Virus record (IMG/VR): IMGVR_UViG_3300008267_000827
Location: 1-25,445 of that record
Strand: one strand, 5' to 3'
From: a virus
DNA: 25,445 bases
Below are positions 1 to 8,002 of the stretch, piece after piece. Within the stretch, counting starts at the first letter, position 1; each line of letters opens with the position of its first letter. The position numbers and the translations under genes were made by a program. The notes beneath the pieces are model-generated. The model was not told the origin of the DNA. It saw only the letters and a list, made by a program, of their open reading frames with translations, and ran no database searches.

Positions 1-2694
1 GTCTAATGCACATCCAATAACATCACCATTAGTCCAAGTTGCACCATAACCTGAAGTATATGAGTTATATGCTACTTTACGACCATCACTTGCATAAGCA
101 TAACCTTGTAATTGGTTATCTGCTAAAGCATTAGTATTTGATGAAACGCCTACCCATAATGAGCCACTTGGGATAGAAGTTGTTTGTGTGTATTCAAAAT
201 ACCATTTACCTGTGCTTGGTGTTGCCATTGTAGTGCCAGCAAGTAAGATATTAGTTGCAGTTAAGTTAGCTTCTGTTAATGTAGAAGTATTAGACAATGG
301 GTTAAGTGTTGGGTAATTAGCCACAGTCGCACTTGTATTAGTAGGCACATCTAGCATAGCATCATAAGTTGTGCCTGCTGTTAAGCTAATGTTGTTAGTT
401 GTCCAATTATTGCCGTTAGGTGAACTATCGTAACCTAATGTTGTGGTAGATGTTGTGTTACCAAATGTTAGGTAGAAACCGTTAGTTCCGTATGTTCCTG
501 TGTATTTAATTGGTTTCCATACACCGTTAGCGTCATTGTTACCGAAGTAATATGGTTCTAGTGCTTGACCGTCAATGAAGTAAATGTCATCCATGTAGCC
601 GTCAAAATAAAAAGCACCGCCACTAAATGCTAATCTACCAATATTATGAGCAACATTTCCATTTATTCCTAAATCTGCATTTTGTGATGGATAAGTAATA
701 GAAGTAAAATTAGTGACTTGATTTCCATTAATATATAATTTAACTCTATTAGCTGCTGTAGCTTGTGTTGTGTCCATAGCAAGCACTATGTGATACCAAG
801 CTGAAGGGTCACGAAACAATTGTGTAGTTTGAAAAATATCTGCACTCCACATAGCCAATGTTAGATTTGCACTAGTATCAAATCTAATCGCCATAGTGTC
901 TGTATTATTTGAAGCTGTGCCTGCTGAAAAAAAATCATGTCTAGTAGCAAGTTCTCCCCTTTTTATCCAAGAACTCCATGTCCATGTTTTTCTATTTCCA
1001 GCACTAGCTGGTGTTCTTGATAAGAAAGCACTTGCACTACTTCTAAATCTTAATGAGTTTGTTAGGTTATTAGTAAGTGGTGTTAAAGCACCTGTAGCTG
1101 TAAATGTGTGGATAGTATTACCACCTGATGATGTGACTAGACCACCGTTAAATACTTGTGAGCCAGCGTATGAGATGATAACTGTTCCGCTACCGCCTGA
1201 ACCGCCTTTATTTGCTGCTGAATAAGCACCACCTCCACCTGAACCTGTAGTTGGAGCAGCACTTGAACCAGTTGCAGAAGTTGAACCATTACCACCACCA
1301 GCTTGACCAGTTCCTGCTGTGCTAGAACCAGCTCCACCACCACCACCTGCGTAGCTTACTGATGTTCCAGAGATACTTGATGCAGTTCCTGCACCACCAT
1401 TACCACCTGTATTTGTAGAAGCATTAGCACCAACTGCACTAGAACCTCCTCCACCGCCCCCTGCTCCATTACCTCCTCCATTACCATTTCCACCTGCAAA
1501 ACCTTGACCGCTTGTTCCAGCACTACCTGATAAACCAACACCAGAAGCTCCCGCACCTCCACCACCAGAACCTCCAGTATTTCCAGAATTAGCCCATCCA
1601 CCATATCCACCACCTGTAGATGTTATGGTAGTAAGACCTGTTCCTAATAATACTGAATTAGAACCATTAGCTACAGGTGCGCCACCAGCACCAACTGTAA
1701 CTACATAAGTTGCACCTGAATAAATAGTTGTTGAACCTGTAAGTAAACCGCCTGCACCACCGCCGCCTGCATTAAAACCTGCTCCAGCATCTCCACCTGA
1801 ACCACCACCAGCTACAACTAAATAACTAGCTGTTACAGGTGTAAGAGGGCTTAATGTGCCTGAAGATGTGAATGTATGTATTTGATTACCACCTGAAGTA
1901 GTAAGAGTGCCACCTACAAATTTAGGTGTAGCAGATGTGTAAGATATGATGACTATGCCTGAACCGCCTGCACCTCCTGCTCTAGAACGACCACCACCAC
2001 CACCGCCACCACCTAAATTAACAGAACCATCAGAGCCAACTGTTAAGTCAGGACCTCCATTACCTCCACCGCCTGTACCACCAGTACCTCTAGTTCCAGT
2101 ATAAGCACCACCTCCACCACCGCCTGCATAAGTAACGCTTGAACCGCTAATAGAAGATGCAAGACCGTTACCACCATTTCCGCCAGAAGAAGAACCAGCT
2201 CCACCAACTGCTCCAGCACCTCCACCACCACCAGAAAAAGCATTTAAAGCAGTAGTACCAACACCGCCAGCATTACCTTGTCCAGAAGTTCCTGTTCCAG
2301 CAGAAGCACCATTAGTTGAACCACCTCCAGAACCTCCAGAAACTCCAGCATATAGACTAGTATTATTTGTACCACCGCCACCGCCACCTGTAGATGTTAC
2401 AGTAGTTAGACCTGTGCCTGATAAAGAAGATACTCCACCATTTGTACCTTGAGCAGAATTAGATGTAGCGCCTGCACCGCCTGCACCAACTGTAATAGAG
2501 TAAGTATTAAGAGTTGATAATGTTGCAGTAGACGTTTGGTATCCACCTGCACCACCACCACCAGCTATATCAAATCCACCTCCAGCACCACCAGCAACAA
2601 CAAGATAAGATGCTGCTACTTTTGTTTTATCTGCGGACGAAAGAATACCATAAGCTCTTGCTGCTTGTACGGCTAGTCTTGACAATAATGACAT
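1..2694 (-). CDS. Large glycine-rich tail/adhesin protein with LamG-like and SPRY-like domains (partial)
   Basis: Open for at least 898 codons from ATG at 2694 (AGGAA ribosome site just upstream) to the window edge, so the C-terminus is missing. I read the whole frame from 1 to about 1140 and found no stop. Residues about 27-285 and 287-548 are two copies of one glycine-rich module, each starting SYLVVAGG and ending near IVIISY or TVIISY followed by IHTF. Residues about 551-735 look like a LamG/concanavalin-type lectin fold (motifs RFRSSASAFLSRTP and WSSWIKRG). From about 820 the protein looks like a SPRY domain (GKWYFEYT, GDVIGCALD). Such domain strings occur in phage tail and receptor-binding proteins, so a surface adhesin at the tail tip is likely. 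It is the last gene of the visible late block. The precise role and the binding target are unknown. Confidence 0.85.
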   Translation of the reverse strand, partial: MSLLSRLAVQAARAYGILSSADKTKVAASYLVVAGGAGGGFDIAGGGGAGGYQTSTATLSTLNTYSITVGAGGAGATSNSAQGTNGGVSSLSGTGLTTVTSTGGGGGGTNNTSLYAGVSGGSGGGSTNGASAGTGTSGQGNAGGVGTTALNAFSGGGGGAGAVGGAGSSSGGNGGNGLASSISGSSVTYAGGGGGGAYTGTRGTGGTGGGGNGGPDLTVGSDGSVNLGGGGGGGGRSRAGGAGGSGIVIISYTSATPKFVGGTLTTSGGNQIHTFTSSGTLSPLTPVTASYLVVAGGGSGGDAGAGFNAGGGGAGGLLTGSTTIYSGATYVVTVGAGGAPVANGSNSVLLGTGLTTITSTGGGYGGWANSGNTGGSGGGGAGASGVGLSGSAGTSGQGFAGGNGNGGGNGAGGGGGGSSAVGANASTNTGGNGGAGTASSISGTSVSYAGGGGGAGSSTAGTGQAGGGNGSTSATGSSAAPTTGSGGGGAYSAANKGGSGGSGTVIISYAGSQVFNGGLVTSSGGNTIHTFTATGALTPLTNNLTNSLRFRSSASAFLSRTPASAGNRKTWTWSSWIKRGELATRHDFFSAGTASNNTDTMAIRFDTSANLTLAMWSADIFQTTQLFRDPSAWYHIVLAMDTTQATAANRVKLYINGNQVTNFTSITYPSQNADLGINGNVAHNIGRLAFSGGAFYFDGYMDDIYFIDGQALEPYYFGNNDANGVWKPIKYTGTYGTNGFYLTFGNTTSTTTLGYDSSPNGNNWTTNNISLTAGTTYDAMLDVPTNTSATVANYPTLNPLSNTSTLTEANLTATNILLAGTTMATPSTGKWYFEYTQTTSIPSGSLWVGVSSNTNALADNQLQGYAYASDGRKVAYNSYTSGYGATWTNGDVIGCALD

Positions 2695-2703
2695 TGTTAA
2701 TTC

Positions 2704-3447
2704 CTACTTAAATTGAGTTTGAGCTGCGAATACAGAGAATGTTGCTGAACCTGTTTTAATAATTGTGTATGAGTAAGCATCTACACCTGAAGCGTTACCA
2801 CTTGACCATGCTGTTCCACCTTGATATTTAGGTGTAACAGATGAACCGTCAACTGTAACTGCGTTGTTATAGTATGCTGTAGCACCTTGTGATACTAGGA
2901 ATACGACTGTGATAGCTTCACCTGTTGACATTGCTGTATCTAAAGATGTGCCTGATGAACCTCTAAAGTTTACAGTCCAGTTCGCACTTGCATTAGTTGT
3001 ATAGTATAGCACAGACTGTGTAGTTACATCATAGTTAATAGTACCTGTAGCTGCTGTTGCTGATACAGTTACACCTTCTAAAGCGTTTGTAAATTTAGAC
3101 GCTAATACTGAAGATGTACCAGCAAATGTTTGTTTGCCTGTATATGAATTGTTTGCATTAGATGCTACATAGTTAGCATTATATGCTTGTACGTCTGTAC
3201 CGATAGCAAGACCTAAATTTGATCTAGCTGTAGTAGCATTTGCTGCACCTGTACCACCAGCTGCAATAGGTATAGTGTCACCACTTGCACCTGATTGCAA
3301 GTCTTTAACTTGTGCCATCAATGTGCGAATAGCATTATTAATACCTGAAGGTGCACAACCCTCATCAATATTAATATTTGCAATGTCGGTGTTTAGATTA
3401 GCACCAGCACTGGTTGATGAATATTCTGAAATTTTTGTCTTTGCCAT
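2704..3447 (-). CDS. Tail fibre-like protein
   Basis: This 247-residue protein begins MAKTKISEYSSTSAGANLN and has a central IPIAAGGTGAANATTARSNL-type stretch (about residues 60-80). That GGTGA...A..NLGL signature is very common in phage tail fibre shafts and stalks. The C-terminal half (about 105-247) is rich in Ser, Thr, Ala and beta-branched residues, as expected for a beta-structured fibre. It lies 9 bp upstream of the large glycine-rich gene and 14 bp after the repeat protein, in the same leftward late operon. I infer a fibre or fibre-attachment subunit. The receptor-binding function is not shown by the sequence. Confidence 0.75.
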   Translation of the reverse strand: MAKTKISEYSSTSAGANLNTDIANINIDEGCAPSGINNAIRTLMAQVKDLQSGASGDTIPIAAGGTGAANATTARSNLGLAIGTDVQAYNANYVASNANNSYTGKQTFAGTSSVLASKFTNALEGVTVSATAATGTINYDVTTQSVLYYTTNASANWTVNFRGSSGTSLDTAMSTGEAITVVFLVSQGATAYYNNAVTVDGSSVTPKYQGGTAWSSGNASGVDAYSYTIIKTGSATFSVFAAQTQFK

Positions 3448-3461
3448 AATTGTTCCTTAAA

Positions 3462-4430
3462 TTAAACCCATGTATTACTGCTAGATGAAACGTTATTCCA
3501 AGTATTACTTCCTGTTGCAATGTCTGTCCATGTATTTGAACCTACACTAACATTATTCCAAGTATTACTTCCTGCTGAAACATTTGACCATGTTTCTGAA
3601 CCACTAGGTACGTTATTCCATTCTTCACCTAGCCTATTAGCTGCTGCAACAACTGTTGCGTTAGCTGAAATACTACCAATTCCATACCAAATTGCTCTTG
3701 CGTCACATACTGTAGTAGCTATTACTTCTACATCAGCAAATCCAGAATAAGTCATACCACCTAATGCAGTAACAGATGCAGTACCAATAATATCTGCTGT
3801 AGATGTTCTTACTCTAATAGCTTCTGACTCTACTTGAGCATTAGCTGTGATTGCTCCATCAGAGAGTCTATAACGAATACCTTCACTTGTTACAGTTGCT
3901 GAAGAAGTAATGTCTGCAGATGACTCATAAATAGCTATAGGACTTGCAGAAACGCTTGCTAACGCATTTATTTCACCATTACCTACTAACACCCTTACCG
4001 CAGAAGCAGACACTATAGCATCGCTTAAAATGCTTCCACTAGCAAATGTAATTCTCGTAGGATCAGCTTCTACTTGAGCATTTCCTGTAATAACAGCATC
4101 TCCAGTAGCTACTCTTATAGCACTAGATACTACTGTAGCATCGCCTGTAATACTTGCTTCACCTGTTCTTAATCTATTTGCTTCTGCTGTTACGTCTGCA
4201 TTTGATGTAATGACTGCATCAGCTAAATTAATACAAGCACCAGATTCCCATATTGGGTCATCTAGTGATATTGCTAAACTATCTATACTTCCAAAAACAT
4301 CTAACTGATCTAGAGTCCATGATCCACAAACTCTAGTTCCGTTATCGTAAAATGTATTATCTAAACTATATGGTACATTTTCCAAGCTACCATAAACGTC
4401 TAGCTCTTCTAGCGTCATTGGTGTTGGCAT
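3462..4430 (-). CDS. Repeat-rich structural protein, probably tail-associated
   Basis: A 322-residue protein built almost wholly from repeats. The N-terminus holds two copies of a ~31-residue unit (TLEELDVYGSLENVPYSLD at 5-23 and TLDQLDVFGSIDSLAISLD at about 38-56). The middle, about 70-265, is roughly ten copies of a ~20-residue unit with the pattern xADxITxxAxVxxxAxRVR. The C-terminus has five 10-residue repeats of the form WNNVSxGSNT. No enzyme motif is visible. Its place between the fibre gene and another small tail protein suggests a virion surface or tail component, which is inference. A beta-solenoid-like fold is possible. The family name is unknown to me. Confidence 0.7.
   Translation of the reverse strand: MPTPMTLEELDVYGSLENVPYSLDNTFYDNGTRVCGSWTLDQLDVFGSIDSLAISLDDPIWESGACINLADAVITSNADVTAEANRLRTGEASITGDATVVSSAIRVATGDAVITGNAQVEADPTRITFASGSILSDAIVSASAVRVLVGNGEINALASVSASPIAIYESSADITSSATVTSEGIRYRLSDGAITANAQVESEAIRVRTSTADIIGTASVTALGGMTYSGFADVEVIATTVCDARAIWYGIGSISANATVVAAANRLGEEWNNVPSGSETWSNVSAGSNTWNNVSVGSNTWTDIATGSNTWNNVSSSSNTWV
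3465..3620 (-). repeat. Five tandem 30-bp coding repeats
   Basis: The last 52 codons of the repeat-rich structural gene consist of five 10-codon units, each opening with a Trp codon and ending in GSNT or similar. At DNA level a 22-base word beginning attattccaagtattac recurs almost unchanged 60 bp apart (near 3492 and 3552), so the array is recent enough to expand or contract by slippage. Confidence 0.75.
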
Positions 4431-4438
4431 AATCTACC

Positions 4439-4825
4439 TTAAGCTAATGTTACAGATAGGCTACCTGAAGCTATTTTAAAAATATCGCCTGTATCAATAG
4501 TTTTAGATGTTGTTAATGGTGTATGGTAAAGTAAGTTACCAGATGTTAAAGCATCATAAATACCAATGTGTGATACTGTTCCCCATGAACCAGTTGCTTG
4601 GTCAAAAGTAATATCTGCAGTTGTTACTGAAGCACCGTTAGATGGTGCACCAAATGTAGCTGCTTCTCTTGTATATCCATTGCCAGATAGTTCTGTACCA
4701 GAACCTGCATCTGTTGGATCAGATGTAAATAATGCTACATAAACTGTTGATGGTGATGTATATGATGTGTTTCGTAGAGTTGCATTGATAAGTGCATTCT
4801 CTAAATAATTACTCATTTCTGCCAT
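4439..4825 (-). CDS. Small tail protein of the 'phage tail fibre protein' (Gp80-like) type
   Basis: This 128-residue protein has the pattern N.LEN.L(I/L)N..LR...Y..P..VYVALFTSDP.....G.E.....YTREA..F, then a section with GTVSHIGIYDA and a beta-rich C-terminus (NLLYHTPLTTSKTIDTGD). This string recurs in small tail-associated proteins of many phages; the family name is from memory. It sits between the adaptor gene and the repeat protein in the late operon, with 8-9 bp gaps on both sides. Probably a minor structural component of the tail or fibre. There is no catalytic signature. Confidence 0.65.
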   Translation of the reverse strand: MAEMSNYLENALINATLRNTSYTSPSTVYVALFTSDPTDAGSGTELSGNGYTREAATFGAPSNGASVTTADITFDQATGSWGTVSHIGIYDALTSGNLLYHTPLTTSKTIDTGDIFKIASGSLSVTLA

Positions 4826-4834
4826 GTTTTGCTC

Positions 4835-5446
4835 CTATGCTGTTGTGATAGATAGATTGCCAGTATACTCACTAGAATCATCTGAAGATGTTAATGAATT
4901 AAGACCTCTATCATATAAAGAAGCCCATGTTTGTAATCTTGCATCGTTCATTAAATATGGTTCAGCTTCACCTAAAGCACCATATAATAATAAATCTGGG
5001 CAATTAGCTAAAAATACATTGGATGAAACTTCTGAACTTAAATATGATGGTGCTGCATAATAAATCATGTTAAGTGTATATGCACTATCTGGTATAGGTG
5101 CAAATTGTAATTCAGCACCTAAAGATGTATATTTTGTAGGTTGACCAGATTCTGTAATTCTACCGTTAGTATAAAAACTAGGTATACTTAAATACTCTAC
5201 TGTAGCTACTGGATTAGTTGCTAAATATAATCCACGCATAGCTAAAAAATCGCTAGGTAATGCAACTGTGCTATCACCTGCAGTCATTGTTGTTGTAACT
5301 ACTTTTAGCATTTGACGGATACGAAGATCACGTCTTAATCTATTTTCAGCTAAAGTAATAAAATCTGGTATTTGTGATGTTAGATCACTACGAGCAAGAT
5401 AGTCTGCTATCGTGCTTTTTAATGTTGTATATGATGTAAAAGCCAT
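4835..5446 (-). CDS. Head-to-tail adaptor protein (SU10/P22 gp4-like)
   Basis: This 203-residue protein begins with Y.TLKSTIADYLARSDLTSQIPDFITLAE..LRRDLRIRQM, the helical N-terminus typical of podovirus adaptor proteins that plug onto the portal ring. It continues with LPSDFLAMRGLYL (about 79-91), QFAPIP (about 132) and a helical C-terminus ending in an acidic tail. Its start overlaps the stop of the upstream gene (TAATG), so the two are probably translationally coupled. Position downstream of the capsid gene fits. Homology to SU10-type adaptors is by motif recognition only. Confidence 0.75.
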   Translation of the reverse strand: MAFTSYTTLKSTIADYLARSDLTSQIPDFITLAENRLRRDLRIRQMLKVVTTTMTAGDSTVALPSDFLAMRGLYLATNPVATVEYLSIPSFYTNGRITESGQPTKYTSLGAELQFAPIPDSAYTLNMIYYAAPSYLSSEVSSNVFLANCPDLLLYGALGEAEPYLMNDARLQTWASLYDRGLNSLTSSDDSSEYTGNLSITTA

Positions 5447-5757
5447 TACACTCTACCTTCTCGTGTTCTAAATACTTTGTTATCTGGATTGTTTAAGAAT
5501 TCTTTGAAGCGTTTATTATCTAAAATATGAAAGCCACGCATAACACCTTTTTTGTTAAGGTCATCAATCACAGTAAGTGGAATAGATGCAATCTTATTAT
5601 CGAATACGTCTTCACCCCAACGTGTATGCTTGTCTTTTGAATTACGTTCAGCTAAATTTGCTTCTAAAATATCGCTGATGTCTTGTCTAGTTTCAATCAC
5701 TAAACCTTGATCTGTATCGTGTGCTACAGCCGTTCTAAATGTATTTGGTTTTGTCAT
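5446..5757 (-). CDS. Conserved hypothetical virion-region protein
   Basis: A 103-residue charged protein that begins MTKPNTFRTAVAHDTDQGLV and contains ARWGEDVF-like TRWGEDVFDNKIASIPLTVID and a basic C-terminus (FRTREGRV). I cannot assign a function. It lies between the major capsid terminator and the adaptor gene, overlapping the latter by one base, and small genes at this spot often encode head-completion or internal virion proteins. No membrane segment or signal peptide is visible. Confidence 0.65.
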   Translation of the reverse strand: MTKPNTFRTAVAHDTDQGLVIETRQDISDILEANLAERNSKDKHTRWGEDVFDNKIASIPLTVIDDLNKKGVMRGFHILDNKRFKEFLNNPDNKVFRTREGRV

Positions 5758-5770
5758 ATTAAAATGTCAC

Positions 5771-5814
5771 AATAAAAAGAATAACAGAGGTGTAGGCATG
5801 ACCTACAACCTCTG
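5771..5814 (-). terminator. Intrinsic terminator after the major capsid gene
   Basis: On the minus strand CAGAGGTTGTAGG pairs with CCTACACCTCTG across a TCATG loop, with one bulged base, followed by TTATTCTTTTTATT. It is the only strong hairpin inside the structural block and sits just after the capsid stop, so it probably lowers expression of the tail genes relative to capsid. Confidence 0.8.
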
Positions 5815-5849
5815 CATTCAATAATGGAGTAAGTTCCATTAAACCTTTA

Positions 5850-6803
5850 CTACTCTGCCAAGTCAGCAATAATACCGTGAGCAGCTTCGTTCTTAACTTC
5901 TAGTGTGTATTCTACTAAAAGTTGAGTTACATCAGCGTCACCAGTTTTTGCTAATTCGTTTGTAGCAAATGGACGTAAGTAAGCAACTGCTGCGTACTCT
6001 GGGTCAAGAACAAATGCTACTTCACCGCTGTCACCAGAATCTGCTGGAATGAAACGGTTAGGAACAACAGAAATTGTACCGAAGTCTGATAAATAAACAT
6101 CAGCAGCACCAATGATTGTTGTTGGTTTGTTAGCAGGAGCCATGAAACGTTGAGCAGCAACACCAGCAAAACCAGAAACTACTTGTTTTTGTGTAGGTGT
6201 TACCATTAACACTTTAGGATTACCACCGTTGCTGAAGCATGACTTAACAACTGATTTAAGTTGTGACTCTTCAAATGTACGATCTGTACCAGATACACGA
6301 GCTGTAGTACCACCAGAACCTGCAGTACCGTTAGTACCTAAAGATTTGTTTGAAGATAACCATGCTTGTAAGCCACCTAATGTACGAGCAGTTGTAGCGT
6401 TACCAGCTGCATTTAATTGGTTGCTTAAAAGGATGTATTCCATGTCACGTTTGATTTCAGCAGAAGCTTTAGCTAATTGGTAAGCCTTTTCAGATTTACG
6501 ACCAGCTTTGTTTACTGCTTCAAGAGTACCAGCAATCTTCACAGTTTTTTGTGATATTTGTGTACGGTTACCAACTCGTGTTGTTGGTGATAATGTTGCA
6601 TCAGATGCTGTTGCACCTTCAACTGCAGCATTAGAACCATTAACAGCTGCTAGGCTGTCTGTTTGCCATTCATGAAGAACGCCAGTAGCTTTAGTTTTGC
6701 CAACTGATGACATAAATGGTGTTTCTGTTGGAGAAATGTTATAGATAACGTCTGTTAAATCTTCACGTTGACCTATAGCGGTATAGGTTTGATATGTTGC
6801 CAT
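5850..6803 (-). CDS. Major capsid protein (SU10-like)
   Basis: This 317-residue protein starts MATYQTYTAIGQREDLTDVI and continues YNISPTETPFMSSVGK, the hallmark N-terminus of SU10-type major head proteins. Further conserved pieces are TRVGNRTQISQKTVKIAGT (about 95-113), an alpha-helical RDMEYILLSNQ (about 139-149), LSDFGTISVVPNR (about 240) and a C-terminal HGIIADL. An HK97-like fold is expected. It follows the scaffold-like gene by 15 bp and is followed by a hairpin terminator, as expected for the most highly expressed late gene. There is no fused protease; the scaffold is separate. Confidence 0.93.
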   Translation of the reverse strand: MATYQTYTAIGQREDLTDVIYNISPTETPFMSSVGKTKATGVLHEWQTDSLAAVNGSNAAVEGATASDATLSPTTRVGNRTQISQKTVKIAGTLEAVNKAGRKSEKAYQLAKASAEIKRDMEYILLSNQLNAAGNATTARTLGGLQAWLSSNKSLGTNGTAGSGGTTARVSGTDRTFEESQLKSVVKSCFSNGGNPKVLMVTPTQKQVVSGFAGVAAQRFMAPANKPTTIIGAADVYLSDFGTISVVPNRFIPADSGDSGEVAFVLDPEYAAVAYLRPFATNELAKTGDADVTQLLVEYTLEVKNEAAHGIIADLAE

Positions 6804-6818
6804 GTTTTATTCTTCTTT

Positions 6819-7823
6819 CTATTCTAAAAATTGTTCAAATAAAGCAGCTGCATCACGGACATGTCCGCTGTTACGCAACTGAACCTTTTGTTTTTTAATT
6901 GTTTCTGTGTTGTTACTACTTGTAGACGATCCAGCCTTTAGCATCTTTGGTGCTTCAGAAACTTTCTTCGTTACAGCAGGTTTTGACTTTTGAAGCTTGT
7001 CATACATCATAGCCTTGTGTAATGTAACAACGTGCCTAGAATCGTAGACAGAAGATAACTCCTGATCTGTGAAACCAAGCGATTTGCCATAGTTGCGAAT
7101 CTCGTTACGGAGGTTTTCGCCTTTAGCTGGGTCTGAAAACTCTGGTAAGACCTGTGCTAGTTTTGTTGCTTCCTGTGCAACTCTATCTTGCATGGCACGA
7201 GCATTTTCAGATTGTTGCAATTGTGCAATTCTGTCTTGCTCTGCTCTTATAGCAGCGAGTTGTTCTTTCTTTTCAGAAAGTTCAGCAACCTTAACAGCAT
7301 AGCCTATCGGGTCGTTTTCTTTGAGGTATGTTAAATCCTCATTAGGAGTTTGAGATACTATAAATTCTTCTATAGCATTCAAACGTTGAGCATACGCATC
7401 TCGAACTTGCTTTGCCTCCTGAATAGCTTGACGTTCAGCCTCAACAGCCTTACGTTGTTCAGCTACTTCTGTGGTCTTTTTAGTGTAGTCAGCACCAAGT
7501 TGATAACCTTTAATTAATTCATCGAGGGTGACATCCTTTTCTTCACCAGCCGCCTTTACTTTAAAAGTCTGGGGGAGTTCCTCTTCTTCAACTTCGGTTT
7601 CTTCTTGTTCTTCTGCATCACCTTCAGTTTCTTCAACTTCTTCAGTTGGTTCTTCTTGTGGCTCTGCTTCTTGAGCTTCTGCTTCTACTGGTTTTTCTTC
7701 CCCACCTTCTGGTTGACCTGCTGGTGCCTCTTGTGGTTCTAATAAACTTTCAAAAGCATTGGCTGCTTGTCCTACTGTAAGCTCGCCACTCCCATTATCT
7801 GGGGTCATGGTTGTTTCACTCAT
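6819..7823 (-). CDS. Scaffold-like head assembly protein
   Basis: This 334-residue protein has a very acidic, Glu-rich N-terminal third (about 30-85), a short QTFKVKAAGEEKDVTLDELI motif (about 85-105), then a long coiled coil rich in Glu, Ala, Gln and Arg (about 110-225) and a basic C-terminus. The TFKVK..G.E..V.L.ELI..YQLGADYT pattern is typical of phage scaffold or head-assembly proteins located just upstream of the capsid gene. The ribosome site AGGAAAATAAA precedes the ATG. Expected to guide procapsid assembly and then leave or be cleaved. No protease active site is seen. Confidence 0.8.
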   Translation of the reverse strand: MSETTMTPDNGSGELTVGQAANAFESLLEPQEAPAGQPEGGEEKPVEAEAQEAEPQEEPTEEVEETEGDAEEQEETEVEEEELPQTFKVKAAGEEKDVTLDELIKGYQLGADYTKKTTEVAEQRKAVEAERQAIQEAKQVRDAYAQRLNAIEEFIVSQTPNEDLTYLKENDPIGYAVKVAELSEKKEQLAAIRAEQDRIAQLQQSENARAMQDRVAQEATKLAQVLPEFSDPAKGENLRNEIRNYGKSLGFTDQELSSVYDSRHVVTLHKAMMYDKLQKSKPAVTKKVSEAPKMLKAGSSTSSNNTETIKKQKVQLRNSGHVRDAAALFEQFLE

Positions 7824-7861
7824 TTTATTTTCCTATAATCCTCTAGGGGAGGTAACCCATT

Positions 7862-8002
7862 TTAGAAATGTCTAAAATATCTTCCATGCTTTACTTTTAA
7901 TGTCGCTAGTTTTAGCGATTGATTCCAAGTAAGACATAAGTTTACAGCTTGAAAATGTTCGTCATTAAGTATGCCTGTTAAAGCGTCTACTCTATTGGAC
8001 AT
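7862..8002 (-). CDS. Small basic protein between portal and scaffold
   Basis: A 46-residue ORF that starts MSNRVDALTGIL at 8002, overlapping the end of the portal gene by 11 bp, and ends GRYFRHF. A clear AAGGAA ribosome site lies 6 bp before the ATG and the ORF fills an otherwise empty gap in a tightly packed operon. It is rich in Lys and hydrophobic residues (LKLATLKVKHGR). Function unknown. Its position between portal and scaffold suggests a head protein, but that is only inference. Confidence 0.6.
   Translation of the reverse strand: MSNRVDALTGILNDEHFQAVNLCLTWNQSLKLATLKVKHGRYFRHF

Noticed and set aside
1137-2243. Three minus-strand ORFs rich in Val, Leu and Gln opposite frame to the tail protein
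   Set aside because: They are frame-shadows of the glycine-rich repeats (GGN codons read in another frame); composition is unnatural and no ribosome sites are present.
4824-5060. 78-codon plus-strand ORF opposite the adaptor gene
   Set aside because: Antisense shadow of the well-supported adaptor gene with no ribosome site.
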